Below are positions 20,030 through 34,300 of a DNA stretch of 64,000 nucleotides, one piece after another. Where the stretch lies: positions 2,207,427-2,271,426 of the forward strand of contig CAXAMN010021361.1 of NCBI GenBank assembly GCA_963970005.1, given 5' to 3'. The notes beneath the pieces were generated by a model. That model had not been told where the DNA came from and did not search any database. It saw only the letters and a list, made by a program, of their open reading frames with translations. Numbering within the stretch: position 1 is the stretch's first letter; each line of letters opens with the position of its first letter. The stretch is from Durusdinium trenchii. Lineage: Eukaryota > Sar > Dinophyceae > Suessiales > Symbiodiniaceae. The translations under genes were made by a program, and so were the position numbers.

Positions 20030-23000
20030 TCATGCAAGGCACAATGTTTATTGTATGTATTGTTTTTGCACTTGTAGTCTCACTTAGTATTCTCTCCAAT
20101 AACCCCTCTCTGGGACACACCTGCTACCTTTGCTGAGACATGTGATGTTTAGTAAGGACAAAAAAGCGATTCTTCTTACCTATGGCACATGCACACCCAA
20201 GCCTGCCATACCTGATGCTTGAACATGTAGTTTACACCAAAGTATCACCCACGTTTCACATCATTCACCACATTTCATCTGTAAAGCCACCCAGTCATGT
20301 CGATTATATTTGCATCTTTGAGATGGGATCTGTGTCACCATTCCGTACCAAAATGAGCATAATTGTTACCGGGCTCCCGAGCCACAAGGATAAACCGCCG
20401 CTTGCCCTTGACGATCATCTCCCCACAATCCTTAATGCACAGGAGGCTGAAGCCACAGGAGACCGGCGGGGTCCAAAGGCGCTCAGCCAGTTTTTCGTGA
20501 ACAGCCAGTCACCTGGGACAATCCGTGCGGACAATCCGTGCGGATAAACACTTCGGTCCGTGCCGACCCGATCCGTGTCCTCACCTGCTCTCCATTTGGG
20601 TCAGGATTGAACGAGGACTTGGCCGTCTTAGAAAAGCTGCCTTCAGGATTTGAACCAAGAGCGTGGTCTGGGGGTTATTATGTGTAATTAGTTGAGTTTA
20701 CTGATACACTGGTGTAAATATATATATATATGTGTCAAACATATATATATAGAGAGAGAGAAAGGGAAACAATTGGCACGTCCTTGTAAGATTTATTAAG
20801 AACACCTGGCCGTCTTGGAACCGTGTTCATGCAGTGCATTAGCGTTCAGGCTACAGAAACTTAACAGCTAATTTGAGTTTCCCTGGAACTCCAGTTTCGT
20901 CTTTCTCCACTTCATCTTTGAGGAAGGACACCAGCTTCCCCACCAAACCTCCGTTACACGTCCGCCGCGCATCACGCACGGAGAAACGCGCGCGCGAGAA
21001 CACCCAAGCTCCCCCGGCCCGGATCGATTCCGGTCGACCACCAGCATCCTGGCTCAGGGGAAGAGGTGAAGTGCAACCCCCTCCCTGGTGGCCAGGGATT
21101 ATATGCAGTAGTCAAGTATGTCAGATACGCTGCAGCTGCGGCAAAAGCAACAGCCACAGCCGTACTTAGACGTGAGAAAGGTATCTAGCGATCACGAGCG
21201 AAGTCAACAGACGTCTATGTTGCCCTCAGTGAAGTAAAAACAAGAAAGTTTAGTTCTTGAAATCAGGTACCCTAGCCGTCAAACCATTCGTTAATACATA
21301 CATATACTCATATAATTGTATACACACATTGTAATGAAAAACAACGTATTATTTTAACATCTGTTGTCGGTATGTCAGAAGCCCAGGTCCCTGACTGTGT
21401 TGATGTACACAACCTTGCACAAGAACAACAAATAAAACACCCATTGATGGTAACACCGGTTCAAAACAGGTGCATGTTTGATAGTTTCAACATCTACATT
21501 ATGTATATAGAGAGAGAGCGAGAGATTCTGACTCGGGGAAAAGGTTGGGGAATAAGCCGAACACCGTTTAGTGGCCTGAGAATTAGTCTCAACACATCTT
21601 CATGAGCTCAATGAAATCCTAATGTCAACAACATCCAACAACCCCAGTAGCCTGACTTTTCGGCCCCTACCCTTTTGGCCAAACAATCCGAGCAACATCA
21701 AACAACCGATCATGACAACACAATTGACAAATCAAAGGCCCCCCAGGACCTTCAGGCCCCTACTACATCCAATGAAGGCCCTACTACATCCCCTCCTACA
21801 GCGGACGCCCACCCTCCCAGGTCCAGGTCAACTGCCGAGGCACTGTCTCCCACCAGCGGAGCCAGAAGTTGGTCAGCTCCGATCCACCATTGTGGGGATG
21901 CATCCTCACCGCAGCCGGACCCGAGGAACGGTGCGTATGGCTCACCGAAGCTCTTGGCCGCGATGAGAGTTGACACATGTGCCGCACGTGATGGGTGAAA
22001 CGGAAACGGAGTCTCCTAGCCCTAGGGCTTCATGGCCATGAAAGTTGATGTCAGTAGTTTCTTCAACCGATCTCAACAAAGTCATCCTTTCCTTCTAGAA
22101 GTCCGATTCAAATCAAATAGGAGTTCATAGAGTGGTCAAGTAAATGCCCCGCAACGATTCGTTATTGTATCAGTAACTGGAAGTTGCTGTGAGATTCTGT
22201 TATATAGATCGCATCAAGCTCCAAATGCTTCTTCCAACGAGGACAATTGCATGGTCATCATCGCTCAGTAGCCTCGTCCACCCTGGTCATAGTATGTCAT
22301 AGTTGCGTTCGTGGTTCGTGCCCACATATTCCCATAATCTCCGACGCAACTTCTGGCTCATAATGTCATAATGTTCTCAAACTTTCTTGTGATGGCTAGC
22401 GAACATAAACTTTAGCGGACCATGTGATTCTGTTACACAAGCACATGGATGACCAATGTTGCAAAAAGAAAGCCGTCTCCCTATACCTGGGTTCCAGGCT
22501 CTAGCAAAATGAAACTTCATCACATCCAAAACAACGAACCGAACAGGTTGTTGGGAAAAGCGGGTGTCAACTGGATGTTGAAACACACTGAAAAAAATAG
22601 TCAGATGGAGTTCCACAAGGATGTCCAACCAACAAATGCCATGTCCCCACCGCTCAATTGTCAATCCTGTCCCCAATAAAAGAACCAAAACAAAGAGCTG
22701 CTCAGCTTCGGCCGAGGACACTTTCCAGCTTTCAGGGACACAGGTGCTCTGTTTGCCCACCCAAAGCAACTTAAGTTCCTCACACTGCAAAGCATAGAAC
22801 CCCTGAACATTTGGAGACACAAACTACTGTATAAACAGTGTAATTTTAGATGGGCTAGGCATGGCTAGGCTAGGAATGGAAGCAAGCAAATAAACAAACA
22901 AACAAACAAACAAAACCAACCGGTGAACATCAACAGTTGACTCCAAAATCTCCGAAATGAGCCAATTTGTGCTGGAATTCACGAACCCCAAACTGCGCGA

Positions 23001-25040
23001 TTCATGCCGACCCTCCCCGCACCAGCTCAAGCGGAGCCCGGTGATGGCCGTGTGTGTCACGTGTGGGGGCGCCTGGGCAGCTCGCCGTCGTGGCGACGGA
23101 GCGTCCCTTCTGAGGACGTTGTTTGGGCTTGGGTGGGGAAAGGTGGAGGTTTACTTTGGGTTCTGAAAAGGTGGAGCGCAAAATGGTTAAAACATGTTCC
23201 AACACATAACATGGTCATTGGCAAAAGGAATAATTGTCCATATCATATCTATTCATGTCTGTGTATTTCTGTGTAACTTGGCATACCTTAGCATGCCCTT
23301 GGTTTCTGTGTGTTGGCTTGACCAGAAAAATATGTAATTCTCCTATGATATCTACTGTATTACGTTCTGTTTTTTTCATGAGGCACAGCAAATCCCAGTC
23401 CTTGAGACTAAAATTGGATTTCCAATGGCCTGGCGATCTCCCTGGTACCAATTCCAGTCCAAGAGGGGACGCGACGTGGAGTGAGAGGCACCGGTCACCA
23501 CAACTGATCAAACCATATCGCCACAAACTGAGTTCTATTCGGATTCTATTCGCATTTCAAGGAGCCTCATGAAAAGTCATGACCTGACGAGTTCCCACTA
23601 GTCACTAGGGCCTCATTTTGGAATTTTTGAAGGTTCAACCTCCGTTCTGTTCAGGGAGCCTTTGGCAATTGAACACAAGAAGCCGTAATCGACTGCAACA
23701 TCTCCTCAACAGCTTAGCTCTACAAAGGGGTTCTTCATTAATCTTCATTAATTTTCTATTCTCTATGGGAGGGTGGACTATGTTGGACTTCAACCTTCAA
23801 AAAACCTTCAACCAATGCCAAAACATTAAGAACGTTCGTGCTGTCACGTTTTTCTGCCAACCTGCTGGAGGGTAGCTTGATCCAAGCGCCGGCCGGTTAG
23901 ATCATGAAGGCTTAGCAGCTTGCCGGAGATCGACTACCAGGCAGCAAAACATCTCAATCGACGAAATCTGAAAGTGCACACAAAACAAACGGAGTACCAA
24001 AACAAACAAAACAGAGTATACCTTAACTTGTGACCAATGGTGAATTTTGAGCCCCCACTGGGTGCGTTTTCCACGAAAAACACTCCGGCCGGTACGCGGG
24101 AGAGCTATTTCTTCCTGGAATCCAGGCAGCCTAGCTTGCCATGCGTGTCGCATGTTTGCAGGCCCAAGTGGCCCCACGGTACTGACACGGGCTTTCCCAA
24201 GCGCCTTAATTTCAAACTCCTATCCTTCCTTGGAATGTGACCAGGCTTAGCAATTACAGGATAGGTATCACCTGGTTGTTCAAAGACAGTACCGAATCTG
24301 CGCAAAACCCAGGCTAGTGTAGGCTAAGGGATAAAAGTATTTTTGCTGTGTGAAGCAAGTCCAAAGCCCATGGAAGTCCTCCAAGATATGCTGATTCACA
24401 CGAGTACTTCAGATATGTTTCCCAAGCATCACCTACCCTAGCTCCTGAAACAGGTTGGGAAACTGTGGAACTGTGTTGAAGGAAGTTCTGCAAACTCACA
24501 AAGAAAGCAACACCCATCGTGCTCCAAAAGAGGAGCACCTACAGGACAACCGCCGTTTCCAAGCTAATCAGTCCACACAAATTTTGATGTGGGCACCGCA
24601 CAGGAGGTCGGAACACCGGAGCCAATGTATTTTGGCAATCTGTGCCTTCATGGAGCATTTGCCCAAGTCCTTGTCCATCTGTATAGCATGACATCAAACA
24701 TACAGCAACGGATCACTTTGCTTATCACAGTGCCATAGAGCAGGAACCTTTTCTGAGTGTTGGCTGCCGCAAATGATGGCAGTGGAGCAACCCCCCCACT
24801 CTGAGCAATATAAATAGCAATATATATGTATATAAGTATATATATATAGTTGAGGCCAAGGGGGGGGCGAAAGCTAGCGCTCCAGAATGGGAAAGTGGAG
24901 GGCAGCGAGGTAGGAAAAAAAACGGCGCTCTTTTTGGAGGCAGTCGCACGGAGTAGCAGAAGGCAGGACGCCTTGCACAAGTTGGGCGGGGCAAACGATT
25001 CCAGGTGAAGAGTCCTTTATATGTGGCTCTTTGCCCGGAT
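20030..25040. other. Gene-poor interval
   Basis: No supportable gene was found. A (TA)n(GA)n microsatellite lies at about 20,718-20,762, a gag-rich patch at 21,511-21,524, caaa tetranucleotides at 22,888-22,913, and an imperfect TA tract at 24,820-24,850 next to a G8 run. The 121-codon open frame at 20,182-20,547 shows no recognisable family. Confidence 0.5.
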
Positions 25041-25044
25041 CCTC

Positions 25045-25092
25045 CTGCGAGAGAAGAGAGAGAAGAGAGACGGAAAGACGAGAGGCAGAGAG

Positions 25093-25123
<31 letters not shown>

Positions 25124-25207
25124 TGAGAGAGAGATGAGAAAGAGATGAGGGAGAGATGAGAGAGAGATGAGAGAGAGAGATGAGAGAGATGAGAGAGAGA
25201 GAGAGAC

Positions 25208-25291
<84 letters not shown>

Positions 25292-25405
25292 CGAGTGCGG
25301 CCGCAAGATACGCAACGCTAACCGCATGCCAAAGAGCGAAGAGGGAGGAGGGAGGGAGGGAGGGAAGGTGGGAGGAAGACAAGGAGGGGGGGAGGGGGGG
25401 GGGGC
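25045..25405. repeat. Polypurine tract: (GA)n, (GTGAGA)n and G-runs
   Basis: 25,045-25,205 is almost pure A/G. 25,206-25,291 is a hexanucleotide array of gtgaga, about 14 copies. 25,335-25,405 has stretches such as gggagggagggaggga and G9-G11 runs. The opposite-strand Leu/Ser open frames across it are artefacts of the repeat. The G-tracts could form a quadruplex. Confidence 0.85.
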
Positions 25406-28400
25406 TTCGACCTGAAAGATCAGGGGTTAGGATTTGCACCCGATCGAAAGAAACCTTGCTATCGCAAGAGTAACTCCAGCTAGCTTCGCTAGCTTTCGTG
25501 ACAATATATCAATATATTATCTTCTGAGATTTGTTTGTGTGCGCTATGGCCCTGATGAGCATTGGCACATTGGCAAGCTTGCTTGCACGGATTCCGCTGA
25601 AAGGATGCCAAAACGGGTAGGAATCACAAAGGACCTCTTCAATAGAATCATCACAAATAGGACCTTTGAACTGTTTCAACCACAACATTAAGGTTCCCCA
25701 AGAGGTCCTTTGTTTAAGTGTGCACATTGATTTCATGTGCTGGAGGATCACTTTATGATAAAGGCACATGGCATTACTTGAAAGTTGAAACAGTCCACCA
25801 GTGGCTTGCAAACGCGCCTTCCATGGTAGGTGTCCTGAAGATGAAACAGAACCATGAAAACATGAATATTGCACGTGTTGAAGGTGTTAATTTTGGCAAT
25901 CAGTTGCATATATGGGCATTGTACAACTGAAAACGTCTGACATCTGCTCCCCACAGGTGGCAAATGTTCTGGCCCCGAGACCGAGAATTCACGTTGCACA
26001 TCAGCCCACGCTTGCGGTAGCTGCTGCTGATTGAACGCAAGACACCAGGGACGCCCGACCCTACCGGTTTGGCAAACAGGTAGCGAAGGCTCAGCTTACA
26101 TGTCTGCCCATACTTGGGGGAAGTTGATTGTCATCCAAGTGTATGCCTTTGTACGGTGCGCGAACGTACTCCAGGGTGTTAGATAAAGAACTGGTAAGTT
26201 TCTTTTGTCCCTGACGATGAGGGTTATATGAATATATAATATACGTGTTTGTGCCTCTGGTCTGTTTTCGACGCGTGGCGGGCGTAGCACCTTGTAGCAC
26301 CAACCGAGACATGCAACAACTGCGTCCTTTTCAGCAACCCTCCTCGCTGCAGCCCCCCTACAACCCCTGGGTAACTGTTTTCGTTCGCAAAAACTAACCT
26401 AGCCTATCGGCTGCCTTTCATAACGTAAGTCATAACATAGAGAAGTAAATAAGATAGCTTCCATGAACCCTTGGCTTCGACTGTGTTCTGATTCTTGTTC
26501 AAGCCGTGCGTCAAATATAAAGCCTGGTGCCTTTTTTCTTGCAAAGGTTCTTGAAAACATCTAACGGCCAGCGGCAACGCTGAAGAAATTCAGAAAGGTT
26601 CAAACATGCTGGCATGGGAGTTCCCCTGCCAACACTCAAAGTAACGGTGCTGGTGGCTTTTTTTGCATACTTGTATTTTTGGATGAGTGCGCATTTCTTG
26701 CTTTGATGTGTTTTTGTTTACTGTATATGTTGTTTGCTTATTTTATACATATTGCATCATTCCAATATCGGGAGCGCGCACATCCAACCAGTAAAGTTTC
26801 AAGGATGAGTGCAGGCCTCAGAGGGTGCCCTTGGTGAATCATCAGTCCTCTAATGGGTCTCAGCCATATCAAACAAATCTAAGGCACTGTAGTTCAATGC
26901 ATGAAACATTTGGCGTGACACGTGGATCACCCTCCGGCATACTCACCAATCATCCTTGAAATCGCTCATCCCCCAGCTATTCTCATGGCGAGGTTAATCA
27001 GCATGGAAGCCTCGTCATCGGTCGCGAGGTGAAGCCTTCCCACGCTGGGGATGGTCCCATCTGCGGTGTTTCTCGGTCGGTAGCCTGGAAGGACTTCGCA
27101 CTAGGTGGTACATGGCCATAGCGGTTGCTTGCGGGGGGGTCAAAGGTGTTCCCAAAAGAAGGTATAGATCAAAGCATGGACCAAGCTGCGTGAGTGCTTC
27201 GATGGATGAATTGGAACTTACTGGGCCCAGTCATGCCTTGGCAATCGGGTCGAGTCGCCCCATTCGGTCGAGTCGCCCCACTCCACAGGCCTGGAGCAGC
27301 CACCGGTCGCACCCACCGGCGATCGGTGGTCACTGCGCCACCTGGCAGATCTATTCACAAAGCTGCAGGGTGCTGAAGAAAAAGTAACATCAAATGTTGA
27401 TCTGACCTTTGCTTTTTATCACAATCAAAATCAATCAAACAAAACAAGTTCGTATGATTTATCAATGCAAATTGATATGTCTTGGATTTACCTGCTTTCA
27501 GCAAGGATCTGGATCCGGCCCTCATCATTGGAAGTTCGGAACTGGAGAATTTGGAGTATTGTCCAGCAATACTTGATGTAGGGTGTCTCATCAGTGTTGA
27601 ACCATCCATGATTCTTCCAAAATTGATCGCCATTTGGGAACAAAATCTTTACTCATCCACCTGAACCCACAGGCATGACCAAAGTCTCGAAAGCGATAAT
27701 GGTGCAGCGACACTTTCACAAATAGGAAAAGCATGGAAAAGCATTGGACAAAGTTCTGGGCCACTGCCTCACAAACTTGTGTATTTAAAGCCTAGCTCAA
27801 ACTGTTCTATCAAGAGTCTTCATCACTTACGAAGAGCCTTCATCAATCGCAGTCTTGTTTGTTTGACCCTCCTCCTTTCCAAGTCTTCAGCAACCACCGT
27901 GACTTGAACCCGTCAAGTAGTCACGGTGATGCATCGAGACGCGCGTGGCGAAGTCAGTCCGCTGGAATGGACATCTATCACCCTTCATGATCCCCGTTGG
28001 TACCGACCAAACGGGTCTAGTTCGGGATGTCATTCTGGGAGTACGAGCGGGGATCTCCATGTTTTTGGGCCTTGGCCGCGCAGCTCCAATTTCCCACCTC
28101 CGCCTTCACCAGGCCCGGAGCTTCCCGCAAGCCCACGGGAAAAGCAGCGCCACACGTCGTCATGCCTCAAGGAGTGGACCGACTTCGGCGAAAATGACTC
28201 CGCGGTGACACTCCGAGTCAATCAGACATAAGGAAAGTTATAATGGAAATTGACATGGTTTCCACTGATGAGTTGGTGCATACATAAGGCTCACACCAAC
28301 CCCAACACGGAGTCCAGTGAATAGTGAAGGTTGATCAAAAGGCTGCAAATCCAATGATGATGATTCCTATTGGGCTGCAATCCAGGGTGACACGATCCCT

Positions 28401-28999
28401 CAACTATTGGATGCACCAAATCGGTTTAGTAGAGACAACATTTTCGGACGCTTGGTGCCTGGGAAAAGTACGTGTCGTTGATTCGCCGTGCCTCTTCAAA
28501 CGCTCCCTACCAAACATGAAGACTGGTTTGCTCCCACTTTGATTAATTAATTAGATCTTTTGTCTATATAGGTCTTACCAGTTTCCTCGTCTTTGTGATA
28601 TTTCATGTAATATGATGCATGCAAATGTATACAATGACATGTATATAACTTGTAAATATATATATATATATAACCATCCTGAAGTACAGTACAAAGAATT
28701 CCGGTGCAACTCAATCCCGCGGCACTCAACCAACAAAATAATACATGGAATAGGATCCTTAAAATCATCTTCAGGATTGTGCTATCGAAACACCCGCTTG
28801 CCCCAAACGAAACAACCGAGAGTACGAACTTATATATTCCAAAATATTGAGGTACCCAAACTGATCCGCTTGGGGATATTCCAAGCACCTATTTCTCTTT
28901 GGGTCAAAGCAGGGTTATGGAATTGACATGACGGAATGTATTTTGGCGGCTCAATTCTTTATTCTATGTACTCAAGGGCGGCTTTATATGCATGTTTAC
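25406..28999. other. Gene-poor interval
   Basis: Nothing here was recognised as a gene. A 19-bp-spaced duplication of ggtcgagtcgcccca is present near 27,248 and 27,267. A (TA)n tract lies at 28,658-28,672. Confidence 0.45.
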
Positions 29000-29770
29000 C
29001 TCAATCTACGGAGAACCCATCTTTTGACCACCCAACACCTGGTTGAACTACCCCGTTTTTTCGTTCCACCCAAACCCTGTTGTACCTCCCAGCTCAAACC
29101 GTTTTTTGACCACCCAAGTTATTTTAACAACCTCTTTTGACCGAACACCTTTCAAGCCCAATCAAAATTACTTAATCACCAAGCCTTTTGTTGCACCCCA
29201 GCCCTTTGTTTAACCTCCCGACCTTTTGCAAACCTCCCAAGCTTTTTCTGAACCTCCTACTCGTCTTTTGTGTCAACAACCTCCGGCACATGACCACACA
29301 ACATGACAAAGCGGGTGGGGGGTCGCAGGGGGAGGTGCAGCGCCTCCGTGGTTGGTTTTCCCGCAGGAACCCCACTACACCGGGGAGGGCGTAGCACCTG
29401 CCCCTGCATTGCGTGCCGTGGTCTATTCCTCTTCTTGCTGCAACATGTTTCAACAATCTCCCTATGATTGGCTTTCCCGCAAGAATCCGAACATGATAAA
29501 GATGCAATATGATAAAGCGGGTGGGGGGCGCAGTGTCTTTTGTGTGAGATGGAAGGCCGGGGTCGAGAACAGCTGCGGCAGATCGCACCCAGGGCAAAGG
29601 GGTTAAGATAAAAGGTTCGGGGATTGAAACAGAATGTTCGTGCTTAAAAAAGGGTCGCGGGGGTAAAGGAAAGGGGTTGCTGAAAAAAATATATGTTTGG
29701 GGCGTTCAGAAGAAAGAAAGGCTTTTCGGCAAGGGCTAAAGAACAAGAGTTAAAGGGATTTAAACAAGGT
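29000..29770. repeat. Strand-skewed repeat region with arranged duplicated motifs
   Basis: 29,000-29,280 is pyrimidine-rich with recurring caacctcc/cctcccaa words. 29,590-29,770 is the purine-rich counterpart with aaaggggtt/aaaagg words. Between them two motif pairs repeat: aaagcgggtggggggtcgca near 29,307 and a near-copy at 29,514, and ttggttttcccgcaggaa near 29,353 with a near-copy at 29,467. The layout suggests an old duplicated or inverted element. No coding content was identified. Confidence 0.4.
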
Positions 29771-30798
29771 ACAGTAAAGGACCAAATTACACCTACTTAC
29801 ACATATTATACATCATGCTGCTTGATGTGAAAGGTATGCACATAATTATATAATGCTGCACATCGATTCTGATAGCACATCATGGGTGCCGCACGATGCG
29901 CTGCATGTGATCAACCACTCTCTCAAAACGACCGCAGCAAACGCCCACGTCGTGTCTGTCCCTGGACGTCCCTGGCCTTGAACGCCCGGTTCTTGAAGCC
30001 AGGTCTTCATCTGTTCCAAGGACACAGCGCGGATCATCAACTCGAAGTGGTGCATGTGAGCATCCTGGCACAGTGCTGCAAAAAGAAAAGGATGAAGAGG
30101 AACACGCGCGGCCGGCCATATGTCGGACAACCTATAGATGTTCTTCTTGGTGTCACATGAATGAAACATCTACTATATGATTCTATAGTTGTGGCACATT
30201 GAACAAGTCCTGTTGCTCATGCTACTGCTACTTGACGATCCATCCAACCAAGTAATTTGTGGTGAAGGGCTATCATTATTTCAGAAGAATATATAGAGAT
30301 TGTATAAACACAATATTCGGCACCAACACAAACCATCACAAAACAACTGTGAGGAACCTGAGGCCCCATCAGTAAAACCAAGGTTTTACACATATACAGT
30401 CAAAACCCGTTTCCTCTCTAGAAATGTTGTTTTGCAAGTGGAAGGCATCTTTGCTGCTTGAAGCATGTGAGCTCTAACTACCAATGTTCACCACGCCCTC
30501 GACTGAAGAAACGGTTCCACAGTCATCACTCTGTTGGGTCGGTGCCAAGACGCTGCTTCCGGCCACGCACTGATCTTTTCCAGGAACTTCACCATGATTT
30601 CCTTAAACGCTGTCCGTCCATTCAGCTTGTTCAAAAGGCTTTCCCCGAAGATGTGGAAGACATGTCTGTCATTTTTACGTATTGTTACTGTTTAAGTGGG
30701 AGAGGGGATCAAGCATTCCTGGATTGTTCTTTTCACCCACTTCGGGTTAAAACGGGTTTAGGGCCCACCATCCGCCTTGATCCCTTCATTTCTTGCAG
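29771..30798. other. No gene recognised
   Basis: Only short open frames occur, without family resemblance. Tandem AT-rich words (tatataatg and similar) are present around 29,810-29,860. Confidence 0.4.
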
Positions 30799-30974
30799 TT
30801 CTTTCCGGACGGAGGAGTGCAAACAAATTGCTTTGAGCCATCGGGCGCGGTGTCGTGGAACCGAATCCCGGGGCGCGGTGTCGTGGACTCAGAGGACTCA
30901 TGGTGTACCATATCAAGGACACACAGTCCCACTTGTACGGATGCAAATGGGAATCGGCCCCTTGAAGGAGCATG
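30799..30974 (+). CDS. Candidate internal exon, unrecognised
   Basis: The stretch is bounded by a textbook acceptor (cccttcatttcttgcag) and donor (gtaagt). It is open for 58 codons with mixed Cys, Trp and Gly content, beginning FFPDGGVQTNCFEPSG. A 17-bp word gggcgcggtgtcgtgga is duplicated inside (about 30,844 and 30,873). A following acceptor (ctccgcag at about 31,047) would continue in phase into an open stretch to about 31,360. The family is unknown and neighbouring exons were not found, so this is low confidence. Confidence 0.3.
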
Positions 30975-31360
30975 GTAAGTATGGCAACATCTTGGTGAAA
31001 AAAGCCACTTATACCAACAGCTTTCAGCTTCTACTGAAACTCCGCAGGTCAGTTTGTGCATTGATGATATTTCCCCCGCAAGAGATTGGTCTGGAAAGCC
31101 ATCCTTGTACCATCTTGTACCAGGTCCTTCGAGCCATCCTGGAAGAATCTAGTCCTCTACATTCCGCACGGATATCCTTTCATTGGAGCGTCCCGAAGAT
31201 CAAGCGTGCTCTTCTGCTCCGTTCTCTGGATGTGCAATCCAATGAAAATGGCCTGGCCGGTCGGATGCTTCACCTCCGCCCTGTCCTCATTCCGGCACCA
31301 AAACCCATGGCGCCGATGATTCGGAGACCACAAATTCCGTTCCAAGCTGGGATGCATTGA

Positions 31361-34300
31361 TTTCTCCAAGTCATTAGATCTTTTTTTCTGCCTCGTGGGG
31401 CTGCCTCCATCAATGGCTGCTTGCCGTAGATCTTGGCGACTAGGCAATGAAAGGACCTCTAAGGTGACGTCTTAGACAAGCCTTACGTTTGCTGCCGTGT
31501 CTGTACTGTGTCGAAGGTGGATTTGCAAAATCCAAATCGCAAACTCTAGGTGTTTGTTCTCCAGAAAATCCAAAGGCAAAAGCACCCGGAAGCTGGCCAA
31601 ATGCATCTTACTCACCATCCCTAATACCAACCTACTTCAACCATGGAGGGTCAAAAACATCAAAAGATTCAAAAGACCCTCACTCACACTCACGCGCCAT
31701 TGAGTATCAATTTCCACCAGGGGATGGGCGTATCGCCCACTATCCCAAACCCAAGCAGGCTTTGATCGCCGTCTCCCGGTTGCTGGCCGTCTCCCGTCCG
31801 GTCTGGGTTCCGTTGCCTTGGCGTGCGGCCAGGTGTGATCTTTGAAGGCCAAGGGCCGGGGCCAAGGCCGTAGCAGCACCTGCTGCAGGTGGAGAAGAGC
31901 AGGGGAAAGCTGGAGCCGAAGGACATGCAAAGACCTGCATGGACATGATCATTTCCAATGCAGTTTTGGAGGAGGATTGCAGTTTGAGGCTTATGACACG
32001 GAGGCTTGAGGAGATGAAAAGGGGGGCAACACTTGGTCCGTCACCATGCTGCTCTTTTTGAGTCTTGGCATCCATCCTAGATCCATCGGGACTGAAGAAG
32101 CATATAGATGGCAACTTGGCTGTTAAGAAGCTCCTTCAGATCACTAGTCCTTTAGCTCCTGAAGCCGCACATCAAACGAACGGCTTCTTCTTGCACAGTG
32201 GCGCATGGGCTTCGGCTTCTTCTAAAGCATCCGAAGAAGCTCTTCTGAGGAAGGCAATAAGCAAAACAAACCACTTCCCAACAACAATCCCCCTGAACCT
32301 CCTCACCGTACCTCTCTGAAAGTGGTTCACATGCGAAACAACCCGGGCATGTGAGGAAGAATGCCAACACCAGTGGCACCGGTGGGCCGTGAGCGTAGAT
32401 CGCAGGCAGCTGCATTGTGCAGCTGCACACTGCCTTGCGATCCATCAGGGACTCGAAGAGAGGCAGCAACTCTGGAAGTTGTTGTTGACCCCAAGCCTAG
32501 GCTATGGCACTGGGGTGGCCAGGCAGAATGCCAATCTGGCAGCTATATATTTATATATATGATATTAGTATATATCTGTTTAAATACTTATATAAACAAC
32601 GTATTTGTGTATTGATCTCTCTCTCTCTCTCTGCCGCACCAAACCGGATTATCGAATCTATAGTGCGAAGAACAGGTTCATCTTCAGAAGACGCGGAGTG
32701 GCAGAAATGGTTCTTCCCAAACAGAACAGTAGTGTCATAATAGTGGCATAGAGCCTCTTCGAGGCGTATCCCATCAAACAACGGAGTCGAAAAGCACTCT
32801 TGAATGACCCATCAATGACCCATCACCCACTGAAATGCTTGAGTTTGACGATCACATCTTGCAGTGGGAGGCTCCCACCACTTCTCCAGGATCTCCTCGC
32901 TGCTCGCCATGAAGTCGAAACGGAGGTAGTGGCCTTCCAGCGCTCGGTGCGAGAATCGGTCAACTTCGAGATCTATCCCAAGCAATATAGGCTTGTGCCA
33001 TACATGGAAGGTCTGGGTATCATGATCTATACCTCTGTGACCGCCGACTGGCCGACCCTATTCCAACCGTCTTTGCTGACGCAACTTGATCCACGCCAAA
33101 CCCTGGAGAGATCTCGCGTGAAGCCCTGGGTCCGAAGGCAAACCCAATCGGATGTTGCCGTCGGTCCGTGCAATCGGTAGGGTCGGTCCGTCCATCAACA
33201 AAGGCGGGTGTGAGGTCGAATAACGTTGGTCTGGGTTGCTTTCTCCAAAGCATGCTGGTCCCTGGGCGCCTTGAACTGCAAAACCCACAGCTTCACTTTA
33301 AGGCTTTTTGATAGGATCCTCTGGCCTCGCCTTATCAGCTACTGCAAGTTGGGAGCTGAACTAGTGTTTATAACGGCCCACAATCACTTTTAACATTATG
33401 TTCAGAAGCACTGAATCTCCACGTTGAACAAGACCCAAATACCAAGAAGTCCCTTGTTCTTATAGTGCTACACTTTTAACAGTCCGGAACGATCAAGAAC
33501 CTGCACTTGGATATTGTAAGCATACAAACATATGAAAAGATAATATATATAAAACAACCCGGACACTGTGCATTGAACCTTGAAGGTGCCATGTAAACCA
33601 GGACCCGCTACACAAATGTTGCAACACACATAAGTGACAGTTGTTGGCCTGTGCCATTTAAGCCACTTACCACAAGCACCAAACAACTCTGCTTTTCTGA
33701 TCGGCAATCACATGAACATTCTTCTTGGGCCATTTGTTTGGACCTTTTTGTTTGGGCTCCAAGGGTGGGTCTTGTGTTCGTAGCTTTTCCGATTGTGGGA
33801 ACCTCTCCCGGGAGCGCGTTTGTCGAACCTCCGTCACGAAGAAGGGCATTCAAACATATGGGCGCCTGTGGGATGAAAAAAACGCACGATGTGGATTGAA
33901 CAACCTCTTCACATCTATTAAGCTTATTAATGCAATAGTCTAAAACCATTAAATTAAGTAGGTGTTTAATATTTAATATATGGTTAATACATGTTAATAC
34001 TATGGTCAATAAGTACCATGATACTAGATCATCACTTCGGCCATCTCTCGGCTCCACGTCTTTCCGCTCGCCGAGAGACGATGACGCTGGAAGAAGTGAT
34101 GTTCGGCCTCGGTGCGCCGCTTGAGGCGAGACGAGGGGCGCCTGACGAACGTTCACGAGCTCCAAGCATGGGATGGTGAAAGAAACCCAGAGGCTCAGGT
34201 CTGCTATATTGAACGCTAGGTCCGGTAGTTTGGTTTGGTGACTTTCCAATTCAATTGTTCCATTAGTATCCATTAGTGAATCATTTGTCTGTTTCCAGTG

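Noticed and set aside
24725..25439. 140-200-codon Ser/Leu/Thr frames on the minus strand
   Set aside because: They are produced by the GA / GTGAGA tract and have no independent support.
30458..31360. A single 300-codon protein
   Set aside because: A different frame with textbook splice sites lies inside it, composition is poor, and no motif is visible; the length is probably chance in stop-poor DNA.
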